A DNA stretch of 64,000 nucleotides from Phocaeicola massiliensis B84634 = Timone 84634 = DSM 17679 = JCM 13223 (lineage in GTDB: Bacteria > Bacteroidota > Bacteroidia > Bacteroidales > Bacteroidaceae). Location of the stretch: assembly GCF_000382445.1 (NCBI RefSeq), contig NZ_KB905475.1, forward strand, positions 186,001-250,000, written 5' to 3'. Both the position numbers and the translations under genes were made by a program. Below, piece after piece: positions 17,682 to 25,982 of this stretch (position 1 is its first letter; each line of letters starts with the position of its first letter). The notes below the pieces were generated by a model. That model did no database searches. It saw only the letters and a program-made list of their open reading frames with translations, and was not told where the DNA came from.

Positions 17682-18179
17682 TTAATGCCCTAGCGCCGGA
17701 AAGATATGGTAAGCTATACTTTCGTCTGAAAGCAAGATAGAGGCACTACATTTCATATCTTTAAGGATGGGATAAGAAGCATGCTTATTGTTTATTATTA
17801 TTTCGGCTTTGAAGAAATTATTTCCTTCCATTACGGTTATTGTATTCGCGCAGTTCACTATTTTCCCATGTGGATAACCATACCGGCCTGCTTCATATCC
17901 TTCGAATTCCATCTCTACAGGCATTTCTTTCTTCACTTTTGTAATGTATCGGTAGGGAATAAGCACTTCGGCATGAATGCAGCCGGTTACATCAGTTCCT
18001 GTTACGGTGGCTGTGGCCTTGATATTTTCAGGATAAGGAATAAAGAATGCCGCCAATATTAATATCAGTAGAATGACGGTGATATCGCCTATTCCGGTGC
18101 GTATGATTTCGGGTGGTACTTTGCCGATGATGTTCCTTACCTTTTCACTTCTTAGTTCTATATTATTGAAATCTGCCAT
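17682..18179 (-). CDS. very short HlyD-like secretion adaptor
   Basis: The 165-residue protein has a cytoplasmic N-terminus, one membrane helix (about 31-49, ITVILLILILAAFFI) and a periplasmic beta-rich part. The start MADFNNIELRSEKVRNIIGKVPP-like segment and the helix position match HlyD-family accessory proteins of Bacteroidetes C39 peptide exporters. Usual HlyD adaptors have 300-440 residues, with a lipoyl domain and coiled-coil hairpin that reach TolC; both are missing here. It lies 15 nt after the ABC exporter gene and is probably the last gene of its operon. It may be a minimal adaptor or a degraded copy. Confidence 0.7.
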   Translation of the reverse strand: MADFNNIELRSEKVRNIIGKVPPEIIRTGIGDITVILLILILAAFFIPYPENIKATATVTGTDVTGCIHAEVLIPYRYITKVKKEMPVEMEFEGYEAGRYGYPHGKIVNCANTITVMEGNNFFKAEIIINNKHASYPILKDMKCSASILLSDESIAYHIFPALGH

Positions 18180-18194
18180 AATTTTCTCCTTTTT

Positions 18195-20483
18195 CTAATT
18201 ACCCAGTTCTAATTGGTTTTTTACAAGATTGTAATAGGCCCCCTTTTTCTCTATCAGTGAAGCATGATTACCTGTCTCCACTATACGTCCTTTATCCAAC
18301 ACGATAATTTGATGGGCATTTTTTACGGTGCTGAGCCGGTGGGCTACCACCACGACTGTTCTTCCCTTATAGAACTGATCCAGATTCTCGACTATGGTGC
18401 GTTCGTTCTTGGCATCCAAGGCATTGGTGGCTTCGTCCAGAAAGATATATAACGGATCTTTATAGACCGCACGGGCTATCAGTATACGTTGTTTCTGTCC
18501 CTGGCTCAATCCGATTCCGTCTCTGCCTATCATGGTGCTGAACCGCATGGGCAGACTCATGATGAATTCTTTTATATTGGCTATCTCTACGGCGCGCAGC
18601 AGTCTTTCTCCATCTATGTCTCCGTCGTCTACGGCGATGTTTCGGGCAATGGATTCGGAGAATATCACTCCGTCTTGCATTACTACCCCGCACTGTCTGC
18701 GCCACCATTTCAGGTTGAAGCTGTTCAGGTTGGCTTCTCCTATTTTTATTTCTCCGTTCATTACAGGATAATACCCCAGCAACAGTTTCAGCAAGGTGGT
18801 TTTTCCACTGCCCGAAGCACCCACTATGGCAGTCACTTTCGTTTCGGGGATGGTGAGGCTTACATCTTCTATGGTCATTTTCGGGCTGTGGGGGTCATAT
18901 TTGAAGCCGACATGCTCAAAAGAAAGGTCATTGGAGATACCGGGTATTTCGTTCAATAGCCTGTGCTCATTCTCTTCATTCTTCATTTTATGAATTTCAT
19001 TGATGCGTTCCAGACTGATTTTCACATCTTGCAATGAATAAAGGAAGCTCATCAATTGTTCCACCGGACTGTTCAGTTGTCCGATGATGTATTGTACTGC
19101 CAGCATCATACCCAGTGTCATTTGTCCGTGGATGACGGCGGTAGCAGCAACCACGGTTATCACTATATTTTTCACTTCGTTGATGAATATGCTTCCGGCC
19201 TCCTGTGTTTGTTGCAGCTTCAAACTTTTCATTTGCACGCCGAACAGATCCGCCTGTACATCTTCCCATTCCCATCGCCGGCGTTGCTCGCAGTCTTGCA
19301 GCTTAATCTCCTGCATGGCAGTGATGAATTGGTAGGTCTTGTTGCTGTTTTCTGCCTGTTTTTCGAATAATTCATAATCCAGAATTTTTCTTTTTCCCAG
19401 AAACAAGGCAATCCATAAAGCATAAAGAACGCTTGCCAGCAGAAAGATGCAGAAAATGGTCAGATTATAACTGAATAATACACAGCCGAACACCACGAAA
19501 CTGAGCAGTGAGAACGTAACGTTCAGCATTTGGGTGGTGAGGAACTTCTCTATCCTGTTATGGTCGTTCATGCGTTGCATCAGGTCACCCATCAGTTTGG
19601 TGTCGAAGAACGACATAGGGAGTTTAAGCAATTTGATGAAAAAGTCGGAAACCAACGAAATATTGATTCGCATACTGATATGCAGCAAAATCCATCGGCG
19701 GATAAAGTCGACCGAAGCGCGACTGATGGTCAGCACCAGTTGCCCCAACAGGATGAGGTAGATAAAGTTCAGATTTTGATGGACGATGCCCACATCTACA
19801 ATCGCTTGCGTGAGGAATGGAAAGATAAGTTGCAGCAGACAGCCCACTAATGCCCCCAGTATGATTTGTCCGAAGTAGCGTCGGTATTGTCTGAGGTAAC
19901 CCAGCAGGAAACGGAAAGAGCGTTTGTCTTTTGTTGTTTCTTCCTGCTGCTTATAAAAGGCAGGTGTAGGCTGTAAAAACATGGCTATTCCTTTTTCCTC
20001 TCCATTAGACCGGGTACTGAGCCAATGTTCTTTAAATTCCCTGTTGTCATAGGTTACAAGTCCTTTGCCGGGATCTGCAATGTAGAATATTTTACCTTTC
20101 TTTATCCGGTAGAGTACTACAAAATGATTTTGGTTCCAATGCAGGATACAGGGCAGGGGGGCTTTGTGTAATTGTTCTGTTGTTACCCGTCCGCACGTGG
20201 TGTGCAGTCCCAGTCGGGTTGCCGCTTCGCTGATGCCCAGCAGCGACACGCCTTCGTTGGTAGCAAAGCAGTAGCGGGAAAGAGTATCTTGTGAATACTC
20301 TTTCCCATGGTATTTGCATATCATTTGCAGGCAGGCAATGCCGCACTGCATGGAATCGTGTTGGTGGTAGAAAGGAAAAAACTTAGAGTCTGTTTTTTCT
20401 GTATTTCCTGCGCCATTCCTATCTGTCTTGCTGGTAATTGTATTGATATCAGCGAACACCTGTGTTTTGAAGAAGGTCATCAT
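18195..20483 (-). CDS. peptidase-containing ABC exporter (C39 domain), bacteriocin/peptide type
   Basis: This 762-residue inner-membrane ATPase cleaves leader peptides and exports the product. The N-terminal C39 peptidase has the full triad Cys47 (QCGIACLQM), His120 (HFVVLY) and Asp137 (ADPGKG). About six membrane helices follow (about 200-470). The ATPase shows Walker A GASGSGKTT, signature LSQGQKQR, Walker B LYIFLDEAT and the switch VVVAHRLST. An intact triad predicts processing after a Gly-Gly leader. The start MMTFFKTQVF overlaps the 3' end of the outer-membrane gene by 35 nt; a later start would remove part of this 40-residue extension. Confidence 0.93.
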   Translation of the reverse strand: MMTFFKTQVFADINTITSKTDRNGAGNTEKTDSKFFPFYHQHDSMQCGIACLQMICKYHGKEYSQDTLSRYCFATNEGVSLLGISEAATRLGLHTTCGRVTTEQLHKAPLPCILHWNQNHFVVLYRIKKGKIFYIADPGKGLVTYDNREFKEHWLSTRSNGEEKGIAMFLQPTPAFYKQQEETTKDKRSFRFLLGYLRQYRRYFGQIILGALVGCLLQLIFPFLTQAIVDVGIVHQNLNFIYLILLGQLVLTISRASVDFIRRWILLHISMRINISLVSDFFIKLLKLPMSFFDTKLMGDLMQRMNDHNRIEKFLTTQMLNVTFSLLSFVVFGCVLFSYNLTIFCIFLLASVLYALWIALFLGKRKILDYELFEKQAENSNKTYQFITAMQEIKLQDCEQRRRWEWEDVQADLFGVQMKSLKLQQTQEAGSIFINEVKNIVITVVAATAVIHGQMTLGMMLAVQYIIGQLNSPVEQLMSFLYSLQDVKISLERINEIHKMKNEENEHRLLNEIPGISNDLSFEHVGFKYDPHSPKMTIEDVSLTIPETKVTAIVGASGSGKTTLLKLLLGYYPVMNGEIKIGEANLNSFNLKWWRRQCGVVMQDGVIFSESIARNIAVDDGDIDGERLLRAVEIANIKEFIMSLPMRFSTMIGRDGIGLSQGQKQRILIARAVYKDPLYIFLDEATNALDAKNERTIVENLDQFYKGRTVVVVAHRLSTVKNAHQIIVLDKGRIVETGNHASLIEKKGAYYNLVKNQLELGN

Positions 20484-22923
20484 TATTAATTATGACTTTT
20501 CGTTTCGCCGAGGTTTTTCCTGACCCAAATGAATAAGACAAATCAATCATTACACTGCGTGCGACGATACCAAATCGTGTTTGCCTTGAAAAATTACTAT
20601 TTTGCACATGCTGTACGGCTTCACGATATTTCTCATTTCTAAAGGGGCTGTTAATATTTAATCTGATGTTCAATTTATTGTCTAACATTCGTTTCTGTAC
20701 ATAGCAGGAATACTTTTGGAACTTATTATATGCTATTTGCATTTCAGGTTCTTGCTGAAAAATACCCCATTGTGCTCCTATTGTCCAATCATGCTTCAAA
20801 TTCCAGTCTCCGCTTAAATTTAAAGAATAGTGCGTGGCATGTTGCTTGAAATCAAGTCGCGTAGATTTCATATAGGTTTTACCTACTCTGCCGTTGATAT
20901 TGAAGGACAATGCTTCTGTGGGGCTATAACTAATATAGATAAAACCTGTTATTTTATTATAGCTTCCTAAGTTGTCGTAAGTATATGCTATTGTTTTCTC
21001 ATTCTGTTGGGATGGATATTTGACGATAGCATTGTCTGTGTTTGAGTAGTCCAGCCATGTGGCAAAAGTGACAGAGTTAGAGAAATAATAGTAGGATAAG
21101 TTCATTTGGTTTATTTTTTCCGAGCGGATATCGGGATTACCATATTCTACAGAGAATTCATCAACTTGCTGCTGATATGGGTTCATCTGCCAGATGGAAG
21201 CACGTTTTATCAGTGAAGAATATGATAAAGAAAGACTGGAATATTGTGATAAAGTATAGGATAGGAACAAACGGGGTATCCAGTCGAATGTGTGATAGGA
21301 GTACTCATTCTCCTTTTCATTGCTGTACTCTATTTTGTTATAAGTATTTTCTATACGAGCACCGGCACTGAAGGAAAATTGATTAAGGCGTAGCTGGTAA
21401 GATAAATAAGCAGCCCATATATTCTGTTTTTGTTTGAACTTATCTATCTCGTTCTGCGCATATTTGTTTCCCTCTATCCATGTCCCTGTTTCGGGATTCC
21501 ACTCATAATATAATGGACTGGACGTGCTCCTTCTATAAATATCTTTTGCTCCTATAGAAAGAGTATGCTTATTCAGTGGAATAGTATAATCAGCTTGTAC
21601 CGTGTGTTCGGTTAATCCACCTTTTGTATTGGCTTTGTGGATGTATTCATTATAACAGTCTTTATTTTCAGAGTCAGTGAAGGAGCGTTCAGTCACATTG
21701 TTTTTCTTATTATCCGGGTTGAATGCATATCGATAGGTTAATAAGAGCCGTTCTCTTTTCTTGTGTGGATATAAGTTTCTGTATGACAGATTAATCTCAC
21801 GGGCACCGTCGTGTTGGTTTATTTTGTCAAATACATTCGAGTGATAATAAGGATTTGAGGGTGTTTGGTAATTATTGTTATATATTGTGTTCATGTTAAT
21901 CCTTTGTAGCATGAAGTTGGCATCAGCATAGACAGAGTTCAGTGTATCTATGTTGTATTCCAATAGTCCTTTTATCAGATGATTTGTTATATTTCCGTCT
22001 GTTTCCCATTCCTGTGTGGTGACTGTTTTATCCGTTTCATTCAGAAATGTTTCTGTATAGGACGATGATGGTACGTGGTCGAGCTGTGTATTATTGAAAC
22101 TGTAACCGAAAGAAGCCGATAGTTTATCTTTAGTAAAAAGAATGTTTACGCCGGCATTTTCCGCAGGATGTGTATTTCCGCCGGCATTCAGAATGATGCG
22201 GTAGTTATTAGGTTGGTTTTTCAGGGTGATGATGTTTAGAATAGAGCCACCCTCTGACATGCCATATCGCAAGTCCGGGTTGGTGATGACTTCCACCTTT
22301 TCTATGGATGAGGCCGGAATGCTTTGTAATACTTCTTTCGGATTGGAGTTGGCCAAAGTATAGGGTTTTCCATTCAGATAAATGACATAATTTGAACCTC
22401 CTTTTACGGAAAGCGTTCCATCACCGCTTACAGAGACAAGCGGCACTTTTTTCATTGCATAAAGAAGGTTTTCGGCCAAAAGAGTCTTGTCGTTCTTAAA
22501 ACTGTAAGAGAAACCATTGTCGGTCAGTGATATGCGCTGCTTCTTTGCTATGACTTCCACCTCTCCCAACTGTTGTGAATCTTCTTCCAGCATAATATGA
22601 TGGAGGTTAATAGGAGATGTTCCGGTCTTTATATTCTTTGTTACGGTCTTCATTCCTATACAGGATATGATTATAGCGTATTGAGAATCTTTATTTAATT
22701 CCAGTAAAAAGGTTCCGTTACGGTGTGGGACAGTTCTTGCAATGCAGGTTTGATTGGGCATTAGGAGAGCGCTGACAGAAGCGTATGGTATGGGTTCATT
22801 ATTCAGGCTGTCGATAACGGAACCGGTGACTTCTATTTTCAGATTATCCACCTCTTGTGCCATGCTTATAGCCGGCCAACTGTATATGACTCCCAAAAGG
22901 AGTGTAATGAGTGTTTTTGTCAT
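20449..22923 (-). CDS. outer-membrane beta-barrel protein, TonB-receptor-like (OMP_b-brl_3 type)
   Basis: The 824-residue protein has a signal peptide (to about MAQEV), a carboxypeptidase-regulatory-like beta-sandwich (about 30-115), a plug-like region (PLVSVSGDGTLSVKGGSNYVIYLNGKPY, then IPASSIEKVEVITNPDLRYG) and a long C-terminal barrel. It resembles the Bacteroidetes outer membrane beta-barrel family rather than SusC. It is first in the operon with the C39 ABC exporter and the HlyD-like gene, and could be the outer-membrane exit for the exported peptide. A TACCTTTG box lies at 22952-22959, and the kinase gene is divergent, 133 bp away. Confidence 0.88.
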   Translation of the reverse strand: MTKTLITLLLGVIYSWPAISMAQEVDNLKIEVTGSVIDSLNNEPIPYASVSALLMPNQTCIARTVPHRNGTFLLELNKDSQYAIIISCIGMKTVTKNIKTGTSPINLHHIMLEEDSQQLGEVEVIAKKQRISLTDNGFSYSFKNDKTLLAENLLYAMKKVPLVSVSGDGTLSVKGGSNYVIYLNGKPYTLANSNPKEVLQSIPASSIEKVEVITNPDLRYGMSEGGSILNIITLKNQPNNYRIILNAGGNTHPAENAGVNILFTKDKLSASFGYSFNNTQLDHVPSSSYTETFLNETDKTVTTQEWETDGNITNHLIKGLLEYNIDTLNSVYADANFMLQRINMNTIYNNNYQTPSNPYYHSNVFDKINQHDGAREINLSYRNLYPHKKRERLLLTYRYAFNPDNKKNNVTERSFTDSENKDCYNEYIHKANTKGGLTEHTVQADYTIPLNKHTLSIGAKDIYRRSTSSPLYYEWNPETGTWIEGNKYAQNEIDKFKQKQNIWAAYLSYQLRLNQFSFSAGARIENTYNKIEYSNEKENEYSYHTFDWIPRLFLSYTLSQYSSLSLSYSSLIKRASIWQMNPYQQQVDEFSVEYGNPDIRSEKINQMNLSYYYFSNSVTFATWLDYSNTDNAIVKYPSQQNEKTIAYTYDNLGSYNKITGFIYISYSPTEALSFNINGRVGKTYMKSTRLDFKQHATHYSLNLSGDWNLKHDWTIGAQWGIFQQEPEMQIAYNKFQKYSCYVQKRMLDNKLNIRLNINSPFRNEKYREAVQHVQNSNFSRQTRFGIVARSVMIDLSYSFGSGKTSAKRKVIINNDDLLQNTGVR

Positions 22924-22951
22924 ATCAATTGTTTTTTAAGTTTTGCTATTG

Positions 22952-22959
22952 CAAAGGTA
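22952..22959 (-). promoter_or_regulatory. -7 box of the export operon
   Basis: The minus strand reads TACCTTTG, 29 nt ahead of the outer-membrane gene. It shares a 133-bp divergent region with the kinase promoter, a likely site for the response regulator. Confidence 0.5.
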
Positions 22960-23027
22960 AGTAGTTCTGTATGGAGCGTTTATAATAAAAACATAATCAT
23001 TTTATAATCTTTTTGACTGGAAACAAT

Positions 23028-23035
23028 TATCTTTG
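23028..23035 (+). promoter_or_regulatory. -7 box of the kinase/regulator operon
   Basis: TATCTTTG fits TAnnTTTG and lies 22 nt before the chosen ATG at 23057. This favours that ATG over the TTG at 23033, which overlaps the box. Confidence 0.5.
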
Positions 23036-23056
23036 TCCTGTAGAATTGATTATAAG

Positions 23057-24424
23057 ATGAAGAAATATTATTATATCACATTCATTGCCATAGTTGCAAC
23101 AGTCTGTTTACAAGCTAAATACATTTGGGGCTTGTATAATCAGTATGTAACTGAAAATATAATCAAGATAGAGATGGAAACAGAAAAGGCAATAGAAGAC
23201 GAGAAATGGATTCGAAGAGTCTTGCAGTCTATAAGCATGATACCTACTACCGAGGAATACTCATCGGAGATAAAGTTACAAAAGCCGGATACTGTTCGTT
23301 TGTCACCTCAAGATGCAGATATGATTCGTTCAACCACTGTCAAACAGATTGCTGCAGGTAAATTTGCTGCGGAAAGAATTCATGGGTTGGAGCAGGATAT
23401 TTTGCAAGCAGCTGGTTTTCCTTTGAATTTAAACACTTTGGACAGCCTTTGGCGTGCGTCAGACAGCATTGTCCGTCATCCTCATCAATTCCTTCTTTAT
23501 GATAAAGACACCGTAATGATTTCTTCTGTTGGAGACTTGGAAAGCCATACGCCTGATTATGTATCTCAGCTTCATCCTATTGGCACAAAAGGCTTGCAAT
23601 ATCTTCAGATAAAGGCAGATATTCCTATGTCTCATTTTCTAAGACATCAGCTTTGGACGCTGGCTCTTTCTGCCTGCATGATGTTGCTGGTATTGCTTTG
23701 TCTGTTTTTCCAGCTGACTGCCATTCGCCGGAAGGAAGCATTGCTTCGCAAGAGGGAGATGACCATCAATGGCACTATTCATGATTTGAAGTCTCCATTG
23801 AACAGTGTTATTACGATGATGGGGTGGTTGAAACAGACAGCACCCGACAAAGAGACCAAGGAGATGCTTGAAACGAGTAAAGCGGGTGTTAGGCGTTTGA
23901 TTTCCAATATAGAAGCCTTATTAATGACCGCACGCATGGACCGTCATCAGGTGGTATTGAATAAAAGCCTGATCGATGTTCCGGAAATGGCAGAGGGAGT
24001 GAAGAAGGAGTTGTCCTGCCTCTATCCGGGCAAGTCCCATGCCATCTGCATCATCAATGAGCTTCCTGCGGGTTTGCAGGTAATGGCCGACGGTATGTAT
24101 ATAGAGAACGTGATTCGCAATCTGATGGAGAATGCCTTGAAATATTCGGATGCAGGAGTGAGGATAGAGGTCTCGCTCTCCATTGTGAATGAGCGGTTGC
24201 GTGTATCTGTCAAAGACAATGGTTGGGGTATCGCCCCATGCCATCAGAAGAAATTGTTCACCCAGTTCTATCGGGTCCCCCGAAGCGAAGAGCAACAGCA
24301 GAAGGGTTACGGCATAGGATTGGCGCAATCCCAATATATTATAAATGAACATGGAGGGGAGATAATGGTGAAGAGTGCCGAAGGTGAAGGAAGCACTTTT
24401 ACATTCATGATTCCATGTCGTTGA
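23057..24424 (+). CDS. sensor histidine kinase
   Basis: This 455-residue inner-membrane kinase has a first helix at about 5-22 (YYYITFIAIVATVCLQ), a periplasmic sensor of about 180 residues without a recognised fold, and a second helix near 205-225. The HisKA dimerisation helix has phospho-acceptor His242 (IHDLKSPLNS). The HATPase domain has N-box NVIRNLMENALKYSD, G1 DNGWGIAP and G2 GYGIGLAQS. It is divergent from the peptide-export operon and 19 nt ahead of its response regulator. It probably senses an extracellular cue and controls the exporter. Confidence 0.92.
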   Translation: MKKYYYITFIAIVATVCLQAKYIWGLYNQYVTENIIKIEMETEKAIEDEKWIRRVLQSISMIPTTEEYSSEIKLQKPDTVRLSPQDADMIRSTTVKQIAAGKFAAERIHGLEQDILQAAGFPLNLNTLDSLWRASDSIVRHPHQFLLYDKDTVMISSVGDLESHTPDYVSQLHPIGTKGLQYLQIKADIPMSHFLRHQLWTLALSACMMLLVLLCLFFQLTAIRRKEALLRKREMTINGTIHDLKSPLNSVITMMGWLKQTAPDKETKEMLETSKAGVRRLISNIEALLMTARMDRHQVVLNKSLIDVPEMAEGVKKELSCLYPGKSHAICIINELPAGLQVMADGMYIENVIRNLMENALKYSDAGVRIEVSLSIVNERLRVSVKDNGWGIAPCHQKKLFTQFYRVPRSEEQQQKGYGIGLAQSQYIINEHGGEIMVKSAEGEGSTFTFMIPCR

Positions 24425-24443
24425 TTGAAAGGAGAAAAGACGG

Positions 24444-25133
24444 ATGGAGAAGACAAAAGTTTTGTTTGTAGACGATGACATCGCATTGGGTCAAGTGGTG
24501 ATTTTGGCATTAAGGGCTTCGGGCTATGCTGCGGAGTATTGCACTACGCTGGTAGGGATTCAGGGTGTGGTTCAGGAAATGCAGCCGGACATAATGGTGC
24601 TGGATGTAGAGATAGGAGAGAAGAATGGAATAGATGCCGTTGCGGAACTCAAGCTGACGGCTCCCGATACACCGGTTTTATTTGTCTCTTCACACATAGC
24701 CGGTTCGGAAGTGGCAAGGGCGCTGGATGCAGGTGGCATCGCTTATCTGCGAAAGCCTTTCGAAATGGAGGAGTTGGTGGCTTACATACGCAGGCACACG
24801 CCATGTTTTCATCCGAAAGGACTATCCATCGGAATGTTCAATCTGAGAGCCGGAGACAGTATGTTGTTCAAAGGCGAGGAACCTGTGAGAAGGCTGACTG
24901 ATTTTGAATATAAACTGCTGAAATTGTTGGCACAGAACATGAATCAAACAGTAAGTCGCGAACAGATAGTGCAGGAACTGTGGGAGGGTACTTCCGGCAG
25001 CGAGCAGAGTTTGAATAACTATGTGGCGAGATTGCGGAAATATCTGTCGGAAGACGAGAGCCTGTCCTTGGAAACTGTGCCAAGAACAGGATATATGCTT
25101 TCCATTTTAGGAACTCAGCCGCGCGTTTTATGA
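24444..25133 (+). CDS. OmpR-type response regulator
   Basis: The 229-residue regulator has a receiver domain with acidic patch Asp10-12 (FVDDD), phospho-acceptor Asp54 (VLDVEIG), and the conserved Lys in YLRKPFEM. The winged-helix DNA-binding domain (DFEYKLLKLLAQNMNQTVSREQ, ending TVPRTGYML) is of the OmpR/PhoB class. It is 19 nt downstream of the kinase and surely its partner. The likely target is the divergent region 22924-23056. Its stop overlaps the end of the convergent flavin reductase gene by 6 nt. Confidence 0.95.
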   Translation: MEKTKVLFVDDDIALGQVVILALRASGYAAEYCTTLVGIQGVVQEMQPDIMVLDVEIGEKNGIDAVAELKLTAPDTPVLFVSSHIAGSEVARALDAGGIAYLRKPFEMEELVAYIRRHTPCFHPKGLSIGMFNLRAGDSMLFKGEEPVRRLTDFEYKLLKLLAQNMNQTVSREQIVQELWEGTSGSEQSLNNYVARLRKYLSEDESLSLETVPRTGYMLSILGTQPRVL

Positions 25134-25640
25134 GATTGCCTCCAATACATTGACAATCTCTACCACATACATTTTGTGAAAGCCTCCGTGTGCTTCTCCA
25201 TACCATCGGTCGATAATGCTTTGGTCGATAAAGTCTTCCGGCTTAATCATATCGGCATACAGTTTCTTGCACTCAAAGGTCAGCCGGGCCTGTTCAAAAG
25301 TAATACTTCCATTTTCGGTGAATAAGGGCTGAAGTCCTGTTGCTTTCACTTTATCTATGTCTCGCCCTGACTTAGAACCGCAAATTTTATGAACATCCTT
25401 ATGCTCTTCGCCCAAGAAAGAGAGAGTGAGATAATCATTCTGCTCTATGAAATCGAACGTGTAGCGTTCGGGGCGGATAAAAATGAAGGCTACCGGCTTG
25501 TTCCATAAGAATCCGATGCCGCCCCAGTTGGCAGTCATTGTATTGAATTTATCTTTTGTACCGGCGGTTACCAGCATCCATTCTTTGCTGATTGTCTCAA
25601 ACATGTTGTCTTTCAGCTCTTTTACTTCTATCTTTTTCAT
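25128..25640 (-). CDS. flavin reductase family protein (FMN-binding split barrel)
   Basis: The 170-residue protein has the split-barrel flavin reductase pattern: MLVTAGTKDKFNTMTANWGGIGFLWNKPVAFIFIRPERYT near the N-terminus for FMN binding, then DYLTLSFL and HKICGSKSGRDIDKVKATGL. Members reduce flavin with NAD(P)H, sometimes for an oxygenase partner; the partner is not visible here. It converges on and overlaps the response regulator stop. It is not obviously part of the export system. Confidence 0.85.
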   Translation of the reverse strand: MKKIEVKELKDNMFETISKEWMLVTAGTKDKFNTMTANWGGIGFLWNKPVAFIFIRPERYTFDFIEQNDYLTLSFLGEEHKDVHKICGSKSGRDIDKVKATGLQPLFTENGSITFEQARLTFECKKLYADMIKPEDFIDQSIIDRWYGEAHGGFHKMYVVEIVNVLEAIS

Positions 25641-25771
25641 TGTCTTTATTTGTTTATGTGCACAAAGATATAAACAATAAAATGACTATGCGGTTAATAT
25701 TTTGGTATTTATTGGGTATATATTGTTTATTGTAGTCTGGCATTCAAGTATCAGGTTACTCCGTGGAAAGT

Positions 25772-25918
25772 ATGGCGGTTGGCTCATGGCAAGATGCCGG
25801 CACGCTCAATGAAAGAAGCAAAGATGCTCCGAAAATTGAAAGAAGCAAAGATTATTGTAGATATTGTGTAGCTGCGGAAAGGATAAATAGTGTAAAACTT
25901 TTCCTTTCACTTTTTTAA
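25772..25918 (+). other. possible 48-codon small ORF with an internal repeat, in the mutS upstream region
   Basis: In the 342-nt gap before mutS, an ATG-started frame of 48 codons runs to TAA at 25916-25918. It contains two copies of a 16-nt direct repeat (25810-25825 and 25837-25852), which encode ERSKD twice and are followed by YCRYC. No homology is recognised, and the mutS promoter starts 19 nt after its stop. It may be a gene remnant or chance; the rest of the gap shows only the promoter. Confidence 0.2.
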
Positions 25919-25936
25919 AATCAAAAGTCGATTTGC

Positions 25937-25944
25937 TATCTTTG
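25937..25944 (+). promoter_or_regulatory. -7 box of mutS
   Basis: TATCTTTG lies 38 nt ahead of the GTG start of mutS. No convincing -33 box is seen. Confidence 0.5.
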
Positions 25945-25982
25945 TCCGACATTTAAGAATTTTAAAAAGAAAGGATACAACA

